64,000 nt of DNA from Pseudomonadota bacterium (GTDB lineage: Bacteria; Pseudomonadota; Gammaproteobacteria; Burkholderiales; Chitinibacteraceae). Made by a program: the position numbers and the translations under genes. The DNA is taken from NCBI GenBank assembly GCA_018261735.1, contig JAGTRM010000004.1, positions 83,081 to 147,080 on the forward strand, read 5' to 3'. Below the pieces are notes generated by a model that saw only the letters and a program-made list of their open reading frames with translations, was not told where the DNA came from and made no database searches. Shown here one piece after another: positions 33,041 through 45,765 of the stretch. The number at the start of each line of letters is the position of its first letter. Within the stretch, counting starts at the first letter, position 1.

Positions 33041-34438
33041 TTACTTTACCGGGACGCCGTGCCAGTCGAGTTTTTCATGCAATTTGACCACATTGCCAAT
33101 AATGATCAGCGCCGGAGGTTTGACGTGATGCTGTTCGATCAGCGCGGGCAGGGTGGCCAATGTGCCGGCCACCGTTTTTTGTTCCGGGGTGGTGGCTTTT
33201 TCGATGATGGCCGCCGGGGTGTCGGCGGCGCGGCCGTAAGCGATCAGGCGTTCGCAAATGCGGGGGGCTTCCTTGATCCCCATGTAAATCACAAGGGTTT
33301 CCGTTGGGCTGGTCAGGCGTGCCCAGTCGAGTTCGGTTTCACCTGCCTGGCGGTGGCCGGTAACAAAAGTCACCGATTGCGCGTAATCGCGGTGGGTGAG
33401 CGGAATGCCGGCATAGCAGGAGGCGCCTGCGGCTGAGGTAATGCCGGGAACCACTTCGAACGGGATACCGTTTTGCGCGAGTTCGTCGATTTCCTCGCCG
33501 CCACGGCCGAAGATGAAGGGATCGCCCCCTTTGAGGCGCAAGACGGTTTTGCCTTCCTGGGCCAGTTTGACCAGCAGTTTGTTGATTTCTTCCTGAGGCA
33601 GGGCATGGTCGCTGGCTTTTTTGCCGACGTACCGGCGTTTGGCATCCCGGCGTACCAAGTTGAGAATCGCAGGAGAAACCAGGTTGTCGTAAAGCACGAC
33701 ATCGGCTTTTTGCATCAGCCGCAATGCGCGGAAAGTCAGCAAGTCGGGATTGCCCGGACCGGCGCCCACCAGATAGACCGCGCCTTGCTGCAGCTGATTG
33801 GCCTGCGCTTGCTCCAGTTCCGCAGCCAGTGCCTCTGCCGCGCCGCGCTCGTCCCCGGCCAAGGCTTTTTCTGCGGCAGCACCTTCCAGTGCGTTTTCCC
33901 AGAAGCGGCGGCGCTCGCGTTCGCGGTCGCCGAAACGGGCCTTGACCTGATCACGGAATTGCCCGGCCAGACGCGCCAGTACGCCATAACCATGCGGCAG
34001 CCAGGCTTCAATCCGGGCGCGCAGGTGCCTGGCCAATACCGGTGCTTGCCCACCGCTGGAAATGGCAATCATCAGCGGAGAGCGATCAACGATGGAGGGG
34101 ACGATAAAACGGCAAAGTTCCGGGTGATCGACCACGTTGACCAAAATGCCGGCAGCTTCGCATTCGGCGTGAATCGCGGTATTGACTTGGCTATTGTCGG
34201 TCGCGGCGATCACCAGACGCATGCCTGCGGTGTCGCCTGCTTGCCAGTCTCTTGCTATGTGCGTTGCCCGGTGGTTGTGAACTTGTTCCTGCAGGCCGTC
34301 GGTGAGTTGCGGGGCGACGATCGTGAGTTTTGCACCGGCGGCCAATAACAGCCCGACTTTGCGCTGCGCGACCTCACCTCCGCCCACGACCAGGCAAGGC
34401 TGATTTTTCAGGTCGATGAAGACGGGGAAATATTCCAT
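33041..34438 (-). CDS. cysG: Siroheme synthase CysG (trifunctional)
   Basis: A 465-residue fusion that makes siroheme from uroporphyrinogen III. The N-terminal half is the precorrin-2 dehydrogenase/ferrochelatase, with NAD motif [11 protein letters not shown] near residue 18. The C-terminal half is the SAM uroporphyrinogen methyltransferase, with [14 protein letters not shown] near 216, [13 protein letters not shown] and [23 protein letters not shown] 34438 gives the family start MEYFPVF; a TTG four codons earlier is possible. Siroheme serves sulfite or nitrite reductase, neither of which is in the window. Confidence 0.95.
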   Translation of the reverse strand: MEYFPVFIDLKNQPCLVVGGGEVAQRKVGLLLAAGAKLTIVAPQLTDGLQEQVHNHRATHIARDWQAGDTAGMRLVIAATDNSQVNTAIHAECEAAGILVNVVDHPELCRFIVPSIVDRSPLMIAISSGGQAPVLARHLRARIEAWLPHGYGVLARLAGQFRDQVKARFGDRERERRRFWENALEGAAAEKALAGDERGAAEALAAELEQAQANQLQQGAVYLVGAGPGNPDLLTFRALRLMQKADVVLYDNLVSPAILNLVRRDAKRRYVGKKASDHALPQEEINKLLVKLAQEGKTVLRLKGGDPFIFGRGGEEIDELAQNGIPFEVVPGITSAAGASCYAGIPLTHRDYAQSVTFVTGHRQAGETELDWARLTSPTETLVIYMGIKEAPRICERLIAYGRAADTPAAIIEKATTPEQKTVAGTLATLPALIEQHHVKPPALIIIGNVVKLHEKLDWHGVPVK

Positions 34439-34534
34439 GGCTGCGCCCAAGTAATGAGTCGATTGTAATCCGGCTATTTTATAGACGCAGCGGCGAAGTC
34501 TGTAGTCTTGTTGGTTATATGCTTGGAAGTGAGC

Positions 34535-35290
34535 TTAGTGACTGCGCCGGAAAACGCGATAACGCAGTCGCATGTCATCGAGTAGTGGCAAGAGGGTGAG
34601 AACTACCAGCAGCAAGGCAAGTGGTAGCGTGGTGGCATAGCCAAGCTGCTTGAATCCCACCCCTCCCATGATTCCGCCGGCGACAAACATCAAGATCAGC
34701 TTGCACTGGATGCGCAGTCTGCGCCTGTCCGCTTCTATTCGGCCCAGCTCTTGGCTGTGGTTGAAGTAGATCAGACGTCCGAGTTCGATGCCGAAATCGG
34801 TTACCAGCCCGGTAATGTGGGTGGTGCGAATTTCAGAATGGGAAATTTTGGTAATGACGGCGTTTTGCAGTCCCATGGTAAAACACAGAATAATCACGGT
34901 TTCCGGCAAGCGAAACGCAAACCGCTCATCCATCACTGATCCCATCAGCCCGAAGAGCAGGAGTAATCCGGCTTCCAGCAACAGCGGCAAGGCAAACTGG
35001 CTGCGCAGCCGTCGCCGTTTGGCCCAGTTCACCATCAGGGAACTGGTCATCGCCCCGCCCAGGAATGCGCAGAGTGCGGAGAGTCCGCCCAACGCCAGCG
35101 CAAGATTACCGAGCGCGATATTGTCGGCCATCAGCGAAACAATGCCCGTCATGTGCGAGGTATATTGACCGACCGCTAGGAATCCGCCGGCATTGGTCGC
35201 ACCGGCGACAAAGGCCAGCGTGGCGCCCAGGCGAATATTGGCCTGGGGCGTGCGCTGGGTGGCGGTCATTTTACGAATAGACGGAATCAT
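34535..35290 (-). CDS. DUF1275 (YoaK-like) membrane protein
   Basis: A 251-residue inner-membrane protein with about six membrane segments, including LGATLAFVAGATNAGGFLAVG and LPLLLEAGLLLLFGLMGSV. The conserved GGFLAVGQYTSHMTG and SEIRTTHITGLVTDFG stretches mark the DUF1275/YoaK family. Its function is unknown; transport has been suggested. The ATG at 35290 was chosen, with another at 35269 possible; the ribosome site is weak. It lies downstream of lysS in the same direction. Confidence 0.85.
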   Translation of the reverse strand: MIPSIRKMTATQRTPQANIRLGATLAFVAGATNAGGFLAVGQYTSHMTGIVSLMADNIALGNLALALGGLSALCAFLGGAMTSSLMVNWAKRRRLRSQFALPLLLEAGLLLLFGLMGSVMDERFAFRLPETVIILCFTMGLQNAVITKISHSEIRTTHITGLVTDFGIELGRLIYFNHSQELGRIEADRRRLRIQCKLILMFVAGGIMGGVGFKQLGYATTLPLALLLVVLTLLPLLDDMRLRYRVFRRSH

Positions 35291-35318
35291 GGGTTTGTCT
35301 TGGGTGTACGAAATGCAC

Positions 35319-35341
35319 AACGCCGGCACAGGGCCGGCGTT
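35319..35341 (-). terminator. Hairpin after lysS
   Basis: AACGCCGGC and GCCGGCGTT form a perfect nine-pair stem with a five-base loop, 15 bases past the lysS stop. The T run on the minus strand is poor (TGTGCATTT), so termination may be partial and DUF1275 partly read through. Confidence 0.5.
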
Positions 35342-35356
35342 GCAGGGGCAGACAGA

Positions 35357-36871
<1,515 letters not shown>

Positions 36872-36936
36872 GGTGCTTTCCATCGCTTGGGCGCCTGGCG
36901 CCCGCAGGTTCAAATAGTCGAATATTCATAGTGCGG

Positions 36937-36965
36937 GAAAAAGAACAACGCGCCCGGTGCGGCGC
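36937..36965 (-). terminator. Possible attenuating hairpin between prfB and lysS
   Basis: On the minus strand GCGCC pairs with GGCGC around a short loop and is followed by GTTGTTC and a T run. The stem is short, so this is weak; it may lower transcription from prfB into lysS. Confidence 0.3.
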
Positions 36966-36990
36966 AGTGGTCGTTTCCCGGTAAGTCGAA

Positions 36991-38094
36991 TTACACGCCC
37001 TGTTTCAGGCTGGCTTCGATGAAGCCATCCAGGTCACCATCCATCACGCCCTTGAGGTTGCCTACCTCGTAGCTGGTGCGTAGATCCTTGATGCGGCTCT
37101 GGTCGAACACGTAAGAGCGAATCTGGTGGCCCCAGCCGATGTCGGCCTTGCCGGCTTCGAGGGCTTGCTGGGCTTCCATGCGTTTGCGCAGCTCGGCTTC
37201 ATAAAGCTTTGCGCGCAGCATTTTCATGGCTTCATCGCGGTTCTTGTGTTGCGAGCGGTCATTCTGGCACTGCACGACAATGCCGGACGGATTGTGTGTA
37301 ATCCGCACGGCCGAGTCGGTCTTGTTGATGTGCTGACCGCCTGCGCCCGATGCGCGATAGGTATCGATGCGCAGATCGGCCGGGTTGATTTCAATTTCGA
37401 AGCTGTCGTCGACTTCCGGGTAGACAAAGACCGAGCAGAACGAGGTGTGGCGACGCGCGTTCGAATCGAACGGCGAAACGCGGACCAGGCGGTGCACGCC
37501 GGTCTCAGTGCGCAGGTAGCCATAGGCATATTCGCCGGTCAGCTTGATCGTGGCGCTGGTGATGCCGGCGACTTCGCCATCCGAGACTTCCATGACTTCC
37601 ACGTTGAAGCCCTTGCGCTCGCCGTAGCGCACATACATGCGCAGTAGCATGCCGGCCCAGTCCTGGGCCTCGGTGCCGCCGGCGCCCGACTGGATGTCGA
37701 CAAAACAGGGATTGGGATCCATCGGGTTGTTGAACATGCGGCGGAATTCGAGCGCGGCGATTTCTGCGCTGATCTTGGCGACGTCGGCTTCGACAGCGTG
37801 CAGCGTTTCTGCATCGTCTTCGCTTTTTGCCATGTCGAAAAGATCGCGGCTGTCGGCGATTTCGCCGGTCACGCGGTCAAGTACGACGACGACATCCTCC
37901 AGCGCCTTGCGTTCGCGGCCCAATTCCTGCGCTTTTTTCTGATCGTTCCAGATATCCGGGTCTTCGGTCAGGCGCACGACTTCTTCCAGCCGGTCGCGTT
38001 TGCCGGGATAGTCGAGATAACGCCGCAATTCCTCGGTGCGTGTGCCAAGGTCGACAAGCGTGTTCTCGATCTGATTTAACTGTTCAGCTTCCAT
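36991..38094 (-). CDS. prfB: Peptide chain release factor 2
   Basis: A 367-residue release factor for UGA and UAA codons. The SPF anticodon-like tripeptide is in [11 protein letters not shown] and the peptidyl-hydrolysis GGQ is in [14 protein letters not shown]. The gene is a single continuous frame from [11 protein letters not shown]: where most bacteria have the programmed +1 site CTT-TGA-C, this gene reads TAT-CTC-GAC-TAT (about 38011-38020), so autoregulation by frameshifting is absent. ATG 38094 was chosen over the open frame to 38163. lysS follows. Confidence 0.95.
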   Translation of the reverse strand: MEAEQLNQIENTLVDLGTRTEELRRYLDYPGKRDRLEEVVRLTEDPDIWNDQKKAQELGRERKALEDVVVVLDRVTGEIADSRDLFDMAKSEDDAETLHAVEADVAKISAEIAALEFRRMFNNPMDPNPCFVDIQSGAGGTEAQDWAGMLLRMYVRYGERKGFNVEVMEVSDGEVAGITSATIKLTGEYAYGYLRTETGVHRLVRVSPFDSNARRHTSFCSVFVYPEVDDSFEIEINPADLRIDTYRASGAGGQHINKTDSAVRITHNPSGIVVQCQNDRSQHKNRDEAMKMLRAKLYEAELRKRMEAQQALEAGKADIGWGHQIRSYVFDQSRIKDLRTSYEVGNLKGVMDGDLDGFIEASLKQGV

Positions 38095-38355
38095 TGCTGC
38101 TAATCCGATTCTGCGACTGCAAAACCGGGAATTATATACCAGCATGCCCGCAACGGTTGTCAAGAAATGTGCCGAGTCAAGTTGAACCCTCTTGGCTTTG
38201 CTTTGTACTTGATTAGACAGACGTTGTTCCAGCAGGCGACAGACTATCGTTGAAGGGTGTTGAGCAAACAGTGTTTTTTTTTACATCACTTTGGGTATAT
38301 TGTTGTTTTCAGAGTGGACGCACAAGAAACGTTGTGCATTCTTGCGGGGGCGGTA

Positions 38356-40527
38356 ATGAGTCAGCCAGTCATGCCAGATTTTGGAAGAGGGAGTCCTGCG
38401 CAATTCGCAGCGCTTGCCGATCCCAAGTTGTTGGCGTGCCGTGATATCGCGCTGCAACTGCTACTCCAGTCGTTTGATGGTTTTTTTAGCCGGCTGGAAA
38501 ATGATTTTTTCGAACTGGCAGAAAAATCCTCCGAACGCTCGTTGCGCGAGATTTATTTCGCTGCGCGTGCCGAAACACTGGCCAAGCGCGGCTTGATCAA
38601 AGCTGAATTCCGCCAGCAGTTTCTCGATGCCTTCGATCAGCGCTTGCAAGAACTGGAAAGCGAAGAGCGCGGGGTGCGTTACCTCAACAAGGATGAGCCC
38701 AAGACTGAGCTGTCGTTGGTGGCCAATGAGGAATATGAAGAAAACCTGACCGTCAGCAGTATGGCCAGTGCGTTCAAGCTCACGGGTGGTGAAGATCTGC
38801 GGCAGATGGAATCGCGCCTGGCCCGATTGGTTCCAGGCAAGGCCGAGCAGAATGCCGCCAATCCGATCTGTCCGGAGGCGATTTGCGAAGCGATGCTGAG
38901 GGCCTGCCGGCAGATTGAAAGCGGCGTTGAAGCGCGCATTGTGGCATTGCGCGCATTCGAATCTCAGCTTACCCAGCAAGTGGGAGGGATCTACCGGCAA
39001 GTCAACGAGTTTCTGGTGCAGCAAAATGTTCAGCCGGTAAGTTACAAGTCACATCCGCAACCAACAAGCGGGTACAGGCCGCCTCGGCGGGAGGATCCGC
39101 CGCCTGCCTCCGCGACACCATCCGAAAATCCTTCAGTAACAGCAGGTGCCGCGCCTTTGTCGCCGGGCCTGGTGAATATGATGGTTCCTGCCGCGCTGGC
39201 AGCGCATCTGGAGCGGTTGCTGAGCGGATCTGCGCAGCAAGCGCCACAAACTGCAGTACAAAGCGCAACGGAATTTTCTTTTCTCAATCAATTGCAGCAC
39301 CGTTTGCCGGAAGACCCTGTTGCACTGGAAGGTGAGACTTTGCTTCCGGCTTCCGGAAATCTGATATCGCTGCTGCAAACCACGCAGTGGGCCCAGGGTC
39401 TGGCGCAGATGGATGCCATGACCTTGAATCTGGTCGCGTTGCTGTTCGATCGCTTGTTTGAAGATTCTCGCCTGCCCGAGGCGATCAAGGGTTTGATTGG
39501 CCGCCTGCAGATTCCCGTCCTGAAAGTGGCGCTGCTCGATAGTGCTTTTTTCTCGCGCAAGCAGCATCCCGCGCGCCAGTTGCTCGACCGCCTGGCGGAA
39601 GCCGCAATTGATTGGCATGACGATGCCGATGCGGGCAATCCGCGTTTTGACAAGCTATCGGCCATCGTGACCTGGATTGTGGTGAATTTTGAGGATGATG
39701 TTGGTATCTTCGATCAGGCGCTGGTGGACTTGGAATCGTTTTTGCTGGCCGAGGCGGATGCGGCAACCAGTCAGATTCAGGATGATGCGCAAGAACTGGC
39801 GGTGGCCGAACTCAATGAACTCGGCCTGGCAACAGCGGAAAGCCTTGTCGGTGCCCGTTTGTTCAAGCGCGATGTGCCCGCACTGGTAGATGAGTTTGTC
39901 CGGCGCTGGTGGGTGCCGGCGCTGGCCAAAGTCTACGGAGTCGAGGGGGAGAATGAGCCCCGTTTTGTGGCCTACGTGACTGCGCTGGATGATCTGCTCT
40001 GGAGTGTGGAGCCCAAGCGTGGGGCCGAGGAGCGTCTCCAGCTGGTCAATTGTTTGCCCCGCATGCTGAAAACACTGGAAGAAGGAACGGCAGAGGCCGG
40101 GATGGCCGCACAGGAGTGGCAGGCGTTCATGTCCGAGCTCGTGCATTGCCACGCTTCCGCCATTCGCAATGGCATGCGGCCGCCGTCTGCGGCACCGGTT
40201 TTTGCACCTGCGGTCGCTGAAGTCGCCGCACCAATACCGGAGCCGGTTTACGAGTTGCCTCCTGTTTTGCTGGAAGAGTTGCCCAAGCGCTGGGCGTGGG
40301 TCGATTTGCAGGAAGAGGATGGGAGTCACCACAAATTGCGCCTTACTTGGATCAGCCCGCAAGGAACGCGTTTCCTGTTTACCAATCGCGTCGGCGCCAA
40401 TGGGCACACATTCACCCGGACCGAGATCGAAACTTTGATTCGCAATGGCCGCTTGCGGCATGAGGATTGGTCAGGCAGCCTGACCGATGGCGTGTTTGAT
40501 GAGCTGCGCCATACTTTGTCTGCTTGA
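38356..40527 (+). CDS. DUF1631 family protein
   Basis: A 723-residue cytoplasmic protein of a betaproteobacteria-rich family. It is mostly helical (FDGFFSRLENDFFELAEKSSE, EERLQLVNCLPRMLKTLEEG), with a proline-rich linker near 235-270 and a beta-rich C-terminus (KRWAWVDLQEEDG, LRLTWISPQGTRFLFTNR, 640-700) that resembles the PilZ-like end seen in family members. Function is unproven; a c-di-GMP link is a guess. ATG 38356 follows GGGGG; the frame is open up to 38257. A hairpin GCACAA/TTGTGC lies 20 bases before the start. Confidence 0.8.
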   Translation: MSQPVMPDFGRGSPAQFAALADPKLLACRDIALQLLLQSFDGFFSRLENDFFELAEKSSERSLREIYFAARAETLAKRGLIKAEFRQQFLDAFDQRLQELESEERGVRYLNKDEPKTELSLVANEEYEENLTVSSMASAFKLTGGEDLRQMESRLARLVPGKAEQNAANPICPEAICEAMLRACRQIESGVEARIVALRAFESQLTQQVGGIYRQVNEFLVQQNVQPVSYKSHPQPTSGYRPPRREDPPPASATPSENPSVTAGAAPLSPGLVNMMVPAALAAHLERLLSGSAQQAPQTAVQSATEFSFLNQLQHRLPEDPVALEGETLLPASGNLISLLQTTQWAQGLAQMDAMTLNLVALLFDRLFEDSRLPEAIKGLIGRLQIPVLKVALLDSAFFSRKQHPARQLLDRLAEAAIDWHDDADAGNPRFDKLSAIVTWIVVNFEDDVGIFDQALVDLESFLLAEADAATSQIQDDAQELAVAELNELGLATAESLVGARLFKRDVPALVDEFVRRWWVPALAKVYGVEGENEPRFVAYVTALDDLLWSVEPKRGAEERLQLVNCLPRMLKTLEEGTAEAGMAAQEWQAFMSELVHCHASAIRNGMRPPSAAPVFAPAVAEVAAPIPEPVYELPPVLLEELPKRWAWVDLQEEDGSHHKLRLTWISPQGTRFLFTNRVGANGHTFTRTEIETLIRNGRLRHEDWSGSLTDGVFDELRHTLSA

Positions 40528-40588
40528 GTTGCGAAAAACCGCTTTCCGCTCTCGGTGAGTTTCGGCAACTCTGCTAGACTTGCCGCCC

Positions 40589-42484
<1,896 letters not shown>

Positions 42485-42551
42485 TTCATTCCTTGATGAA
42501 GCGCGGCTTTCAATTCAAGGCAGCGCCCCTTTAAACAATATTGTGAGCACG

Positions 42552-43067
42552 ATGCTGGAATTCTTATCCTGGGCCCAGTTGTTTGGCTACCTGGCATTTT
42601 TGCTGGGGGTCGGCTCGTTCCTGCAGATCAACGACCGGCATTTCAAGCTTTGGATGACGGGCGAGTGCGTGGCGTATGCCGTGCATTTCTTTTTGCTGGG
42701 CAACCCGACGGCGGTGGCCAGCACGCTGGTGTCGGCCAGTCGCTCGGTCATTTCAATGTACACGCGCTCGCTCTGGCTGGCCTGGGCGATTGTCCTGCTC
42801 AATATTGGCCTCGGCATCGTGTTCGTCAAACATCCGGCCGATGCCTTGCCGCTGATAGCTTCGAGCATGGCCACGCTGGCGCTGTTCCGGCTGCAGGGTA
42901 TCCGCCTGCGCTTTGTCATGCTGATCGGCACCTTGCTGTGGCTGGTCAACAATATCATTGCCGGTTCGATCGGCGGCTCCGCGCTGGAAGCGGTGGTGGC
43001 GACCATCAATTTTTCCACGATGGTGCGCATGTATCGTGCTGAGCGCAGCCAAACCGCTGCAAACTGA
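42552..43067 (+). CDS. YgjV-like inner-membrane protein
   Basis: A 171-residue protein with about five membrane segments (LFGYLAFLLGVGSFLQIND, LAWAIVLLNIGLGIVF, FVMLIGTLLWLVNNIIAGSI) matching the YgjV family of unknown function. The ATG at 42552 was preferred; a GTG at 42543 adds three residues. There is no strong ribosome site. It starts 67 bases after the ABC-F gene and precedes the YaeQ gene by 66 bases. Confidence 0.75.
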   Translation: MLEFLSWAQLFGYLAFLLGVGSFLQINDRHFKLWMTGECVAYAVHFFLLGNPTAVASTLVSASRSVISMYTRSLWLAWAIVLLNIGLGIVFVKHPADALPLIASSMATLALFRLQGIRLRFVMLIGTLLWLVNNIIAGSIGGSALEAVVATINFSTMVRMYRAERSQTAAN

Positions 43068-43133
43068 ACTTCTGCTTTCCCTGCCGCGCCGGACGGTTCA
43101 TTATCCGGCTCCTCGTTTATCCAGGATGCAATC

Positions 43134-43673
43134 ATGGCCCTCAAGGCAACCATCTATAAGGCTGATCTGCAGATCTCCGACATGGACCGCAACTACTACG
43201 CGGAACATTCCCTGACCATTGCACGTCATCCTTCCGAGAACGATGAACGGATGATGGTGAGGCTCCTGGCGTTTGCGCAAAACGCCAGCGAATCGCTCGC
43301 TTTCACCAAAGGCTTGTGCGATACCGATGAGCCCGATATCTGGCAAAAGGATCTGACTGGTGCGATCGAACTCTGGATCGAGCTGGGGCAACCCGATGAA
43401 AAGCGGCTGCGGCAGATTTGCGCCAAGTCGGCGCAGGTGAAACTGTATTGCTACAGCGGGCGCTCGGCCGAAATCTGGTGGGAGCAGATACAGAGCAAGG
43501 CCGCCCGTCTGGATAATCTGAGTGTGATTTGCATCGAGCCCGAAACGGTCAAATCCCTGGCCACGCTTGCAGAACGAACCATGCGCCTGCAATGCACAAT
43601 CCAGGATGGCGAAACTTGGTTCGGCAGCGATGCGCTGAACGTGCATGTTGCGCCCAATGTCTGGAAAGCTTAG
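43134..43673 (+). CDS. YaeQ family protein
   Basis: A 179-residue protein with the YaeQ opening MALKATIYKADLQISDMDRNYY and the family blocks HPSENDERMMVRLLAFA and DIWQKDLTGAIELWIELGQP. The fold is a PD-(D/E)XK nuclease-like variant, but activity is not established. It ends near a large symmetric hairpin and converges with the lrp gene. Confidence 0.9.
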   Translation: MALKATIYKADLQISDMDRNYYAEHSLTIARHPSENDERMMVRLLAFAQNASESLAFTKGLCDTDEPDIWQKDLTGAIELWIELGQPDEKRLRQICAKSAQVKLYCYSGRSAEIWWEQIQSKAARLDNLSVICIEPETVKSLATLAERTMRLQCTIQDGETWFGSDALNVHVAPNVWKA

Positions 43674-43682
43674 GTTCTGAAG

Positions 43683-43719
43683 GGCTTGGTCGAGGATGCC
43701 GCATATCCTCGACCAAGCC
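43683..43719. terminator. Perfect 15-pair hairpin between convergent yaeQ and lrp
   Basis: Arms at 43683-43697 (GGCTTGGTCGAGGAT) and 43705-43719 (ATCCTCGACCAAGCC) pair perfectly around a seven-base loop. It lies between the two stop codons. There is no T run on either side, so it may stop transcription by structure or protect the 3' ends. Confidence 0.65.
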
Positions 43720-43724
43720 GCGGT

Positions 43725-44186
43725 TTACACCTCAATGATGTGGCTTTCTTTCACTTCCTCCATTACCACATAGCTGCGTGATTCGACCGCCATCGGCAAT
43801 TTGAGCAGGATGCGTCCAAGCAGGCCGCGATAATCTTGCATGTCAGGAATGCGCGCTTTGATCAGGTAATCAAATTCCCCGGCCACTAGATGGCATTCCA
43901 GCACCTCGGGCACCAGTGCCAGTTCACGTTTGACTGCATCGAAAATCTCGGCAGATTTTTTCGATAGGCGCAATTCCACAAACACCAGGATACGCAATCC
44001 CAGAAGCTGTTGGTTCAAGTGCGCATGGTAGCCGGTGATCACATGATCGCGCTCCAGACGCTTGACGCGCTCGTTCACCGGAGTGGGCGATAGCCCGATG
44101 CGTGCAGCCAATTCGGTAATCGATATTCGCGCTTCGCGTTGCAGGATGGTGAGGATTTTTCGATCCGTTTTGTCCAAGTCGATCAT
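43725..44186 (-). CDS. Lrp/AsnC family regulator
   Basis: A 153-residue regulator. The helix-turn-helix covers residues 5-55 (DKTDRKILTILQREARISIT, LAARIGLSPTPVNERVKRLE), followed by the RAM ligand-binding domain (VLECHLVAGEFDYLIKARI). It is divergent from ald, the alanine dehydrogenase gene, with 210 bases between, so it probably responds to alanine or leucine and controls ald, as AldR/Lrp proteins do elsewhere. Confidence 0.93.
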   Translation of the reverse strand: MIDLDKTDRKILTILQREARISITELAARIGLSPTPVNERVKRLERDHVITGYHAHLNQQLLGLRILVFVELRLSKKSAEIFDAVKRELALVPEVLECHLVAGEFDYLIKARIPDMQDYRGLLGRILLKLPMAVESRSYVVMEEVKESHIIEV

Positions 44187-44357
44187 TTCACTGTTTCCGG
44201 GCAGATAACAGGGGTTACTTTAGCTAATTCCACTGCAAAAGTGTGAATGAATGGTTACTTTCCCTGTTATGGCATCCATATACTTAATCATCCGCTGCAG
44301 AGATCGCTGACTTACTGACTTGGTGAATCCGGCATTCTGGCGGAGATAGAGCTTTAC

Positions 44358-44379
44358 TTACATCTACAAATTACATCTA
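44358..44379 (+). repeat. Short direct repeat before ald
   Basis: TTACATCTA occurs at 44358-44366 and again at 44371-44379, just before the ald ribosome site. It could be part of the Lrp binding region or a chance duplication in AT-rich sequence. Confidence 0.4.
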
Positions 44380-44396
44380 TAAAAGGGAGAATTAAA

Positions 44397-45518
44397 ATGC
44401 TGGTTGGCGTTCCCAAGGAAATCAAGAATCACGAATACCGCGTCGGCCTGACCCCGGCCGGCGTGCGCGAACTGGTTGCGCATGGCCATCAGGTCATGGT
44501 GGAAAAACAGGCCGGTGCCGCCATCGGTTTCAGTGACGATCAATATGCCGCTGCGGGCGCAAGGATGGTCGAAGCTGCGGCCGAAATTTTTGCCTCGGCC
44601 GAGATGGTGATCAAGGTCAAGGAGCCGCAACCGATCGAATACAAGCAGCTGCGCCCGGGCCAGATTCTTTACACCTATCTGCATCTGGCTCCCGATCCCG
44701 AACAGACCAAAGGCTTGGTCGAATCCGGCGCGATCTGTATTGCCTACGAAACCGTGACCGACGTGCGTGGCGGCCTGCCGTTGCTGGCACCAATGTCGGA
44801 AGTTGCCGGTCGCATGGCGATCCAGGCTGCGGCGCATGCGCTGGAAAAGGCGCAAGGCGGCTCCGGTGTGCTGCTCGGCGGTGTGCCGGGGGTAGCGCCG
44901 GGCCATGTGACGGTACTCGGCGGCGGTGTAGTCGGCATAAATGCCGCGCGTATGGCCATGGGCCTGGGTGCGGATGTCACGATCCTCGACAAATCGTTGC
45001 CGCGCCTGAAGGAAATCGATAACGATTTCGGCGGCCGCATCAAGACGTTGTACTCCACGCAGGATGCCATCGAAGCCGAGCTGAAAGTGGCCGATGCCGT
45101 GATCGGCGCGGTGCTGATCCCGGGTGCGTCTGCGCCGAAGCTGGTGACGCGCGACATGCTCAAACTGATGAAAGCCGGATCGGTGCTGGTGGATGTGGCG
45201 ATTGACCAGGGCGGCTGTTTCGAGACTTCGCATGCCACTACGCATCAAGACCCGACCTATGTCATCGACGGCGTGATCCATTATTGCGTGGCCAATATGC
45301 CGGGCGGCGTGGCGCGTACTTCTACGATGGCACTGACCAACGCCACGCTGGGTTTCGCGCTGGCGATTGCCAACAAGGGCGTAAAGCGGGCGCTGCTGGA
45401 AGATGGCCACCTGAAGAACGGACTGAACGTGTGTTGCGGCAAGCTGACCTACGAGGCGGTTGCACGCGATCTGGGCTATGAATATGTTCCGGCAGTCGAT
45501 GCCTTGAATGCGCTCTGA
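44397..45518 (+). CDS. ald: Alanine dehydrogenase
   Basis: A 373-residue enzyme that interconverts L-alanine and pyruvate with NAD. Catalytic residues expected for the family are in place: R15 (EYRVGLTP), K75 (VKVKEPQP) and H96 (YLHLAPD), with the Rossmann motif [17 protein letters not shown] near 172. GGGAGA precedes ATG 44397. It is divergent from the Lrp gene and followed by a strong hairpin. Confidence 0.96.
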   Translation: MLVGVPKEIKNHEYRVGLTPAGVRELVAHGHQVMVEKQAGAAIGFSDDQYAAAGARMVEAAAEIFASAEMVIKVKEPQPIEYKQLRPGQILYTYLHLAPDPEQTKGLVESGAICIAYETVTDVRGGLPLLAPMSEVAGRMAIQAAAHALEKAQGGSGVLLGGVPGVAPGHVTVLGGGVVGINAARMAMGLGADVTILDKSLPRLKEIDNDFGGRIKTLYSTQDAIEAELKVADAVIGAVLIPGASAPKLVTRDMLKLMKAGSVLVDVAIDQGGCFETSHATTHQDPTYVIDGVIHYCVANMPGGVARTSTMALTNATLGFALAIANKGVKRALLEDGHLKNGLNVCCGKLTYEAVARDLGYEYVPAVDALNAL

Positions 45519-45535
45519 GCGAGTCCTGTAGAATT

Positions 45536-45560
45536 AAGGCCCCGGTCAATCCGGGGCCTC
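45536..45560 (+). terminator. Hairpin after ald
   Basis: AGGCCCCGG pairs perfectly with CCGGGGCCT around TCAAT, 18 bases past the ald stop. It lacks a T run but shares 20 of 25 bases with the second hairpin at 45722, which has one. Confidence 0.6.
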
Positions 45561-45650
45561 AGGCTGCTCGCAAAATTGTTTGCATGTGTCTGCAAGGGCT
45601 CGGCCAAGCCGGCCCCGATACGCAGGCTTATGATTTTGCAGCCTTTTTGA
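45561..45650 (+). other. Candidate structured RNA segment after ald
   Basis: GGCTGC near 45562 can pair with GCAGCC at 45638-45643, and AAAAT near 45572 with ATTTT at 45633, enclosing GGCCAAGCCGGCC-type pairs. The outer stem leads into TTTTT, so the segment could be a stand-alone terminator or a small RNA 3' end. I see no promoter that would settle it. Confidence 0.3.
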
Positions 45651-45653
45651 TTT

Positions 45654-45712
45654 ATACCCACTCCTTCCGTCCCCTCCTTGAGGGGAAACCTCGCGAAGCG
45701 AGTAGGGGGTAT
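45654..45712. repeat. REP/MITE-like palindromic element
   Basis: Bounded by ATACCC and GGGTAT in inverted orientation. Inside are two perfect small hairpins, CCCCTC-CTT-GAGGGG (45671-45685) and CTCGC-GAA-GCGAG (45690-45702). The layout resembles repetitive extragenic palindromes. A second copy was not found in this window. Confidence 0.45.
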
Positions 45713-45721
45713 CATCAATCC

Positions 45722-45749
45722 AAGGCCCCGGTAAACTTGGGGCCTTTTT
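45722..45749 (+). terminator. Second terminator-like hairpin before the MazG-like gene
   Basis: AAGGCCCC pairs with GGGGCCTT around a nine-base loop and runs into TTTTT. It lies 17 bases before the MazG-like start and is a near copy of the hairpin after ald. Confidence 0.65.
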
Positions 45750-45765
45750 GTTGATGGATGAGACG

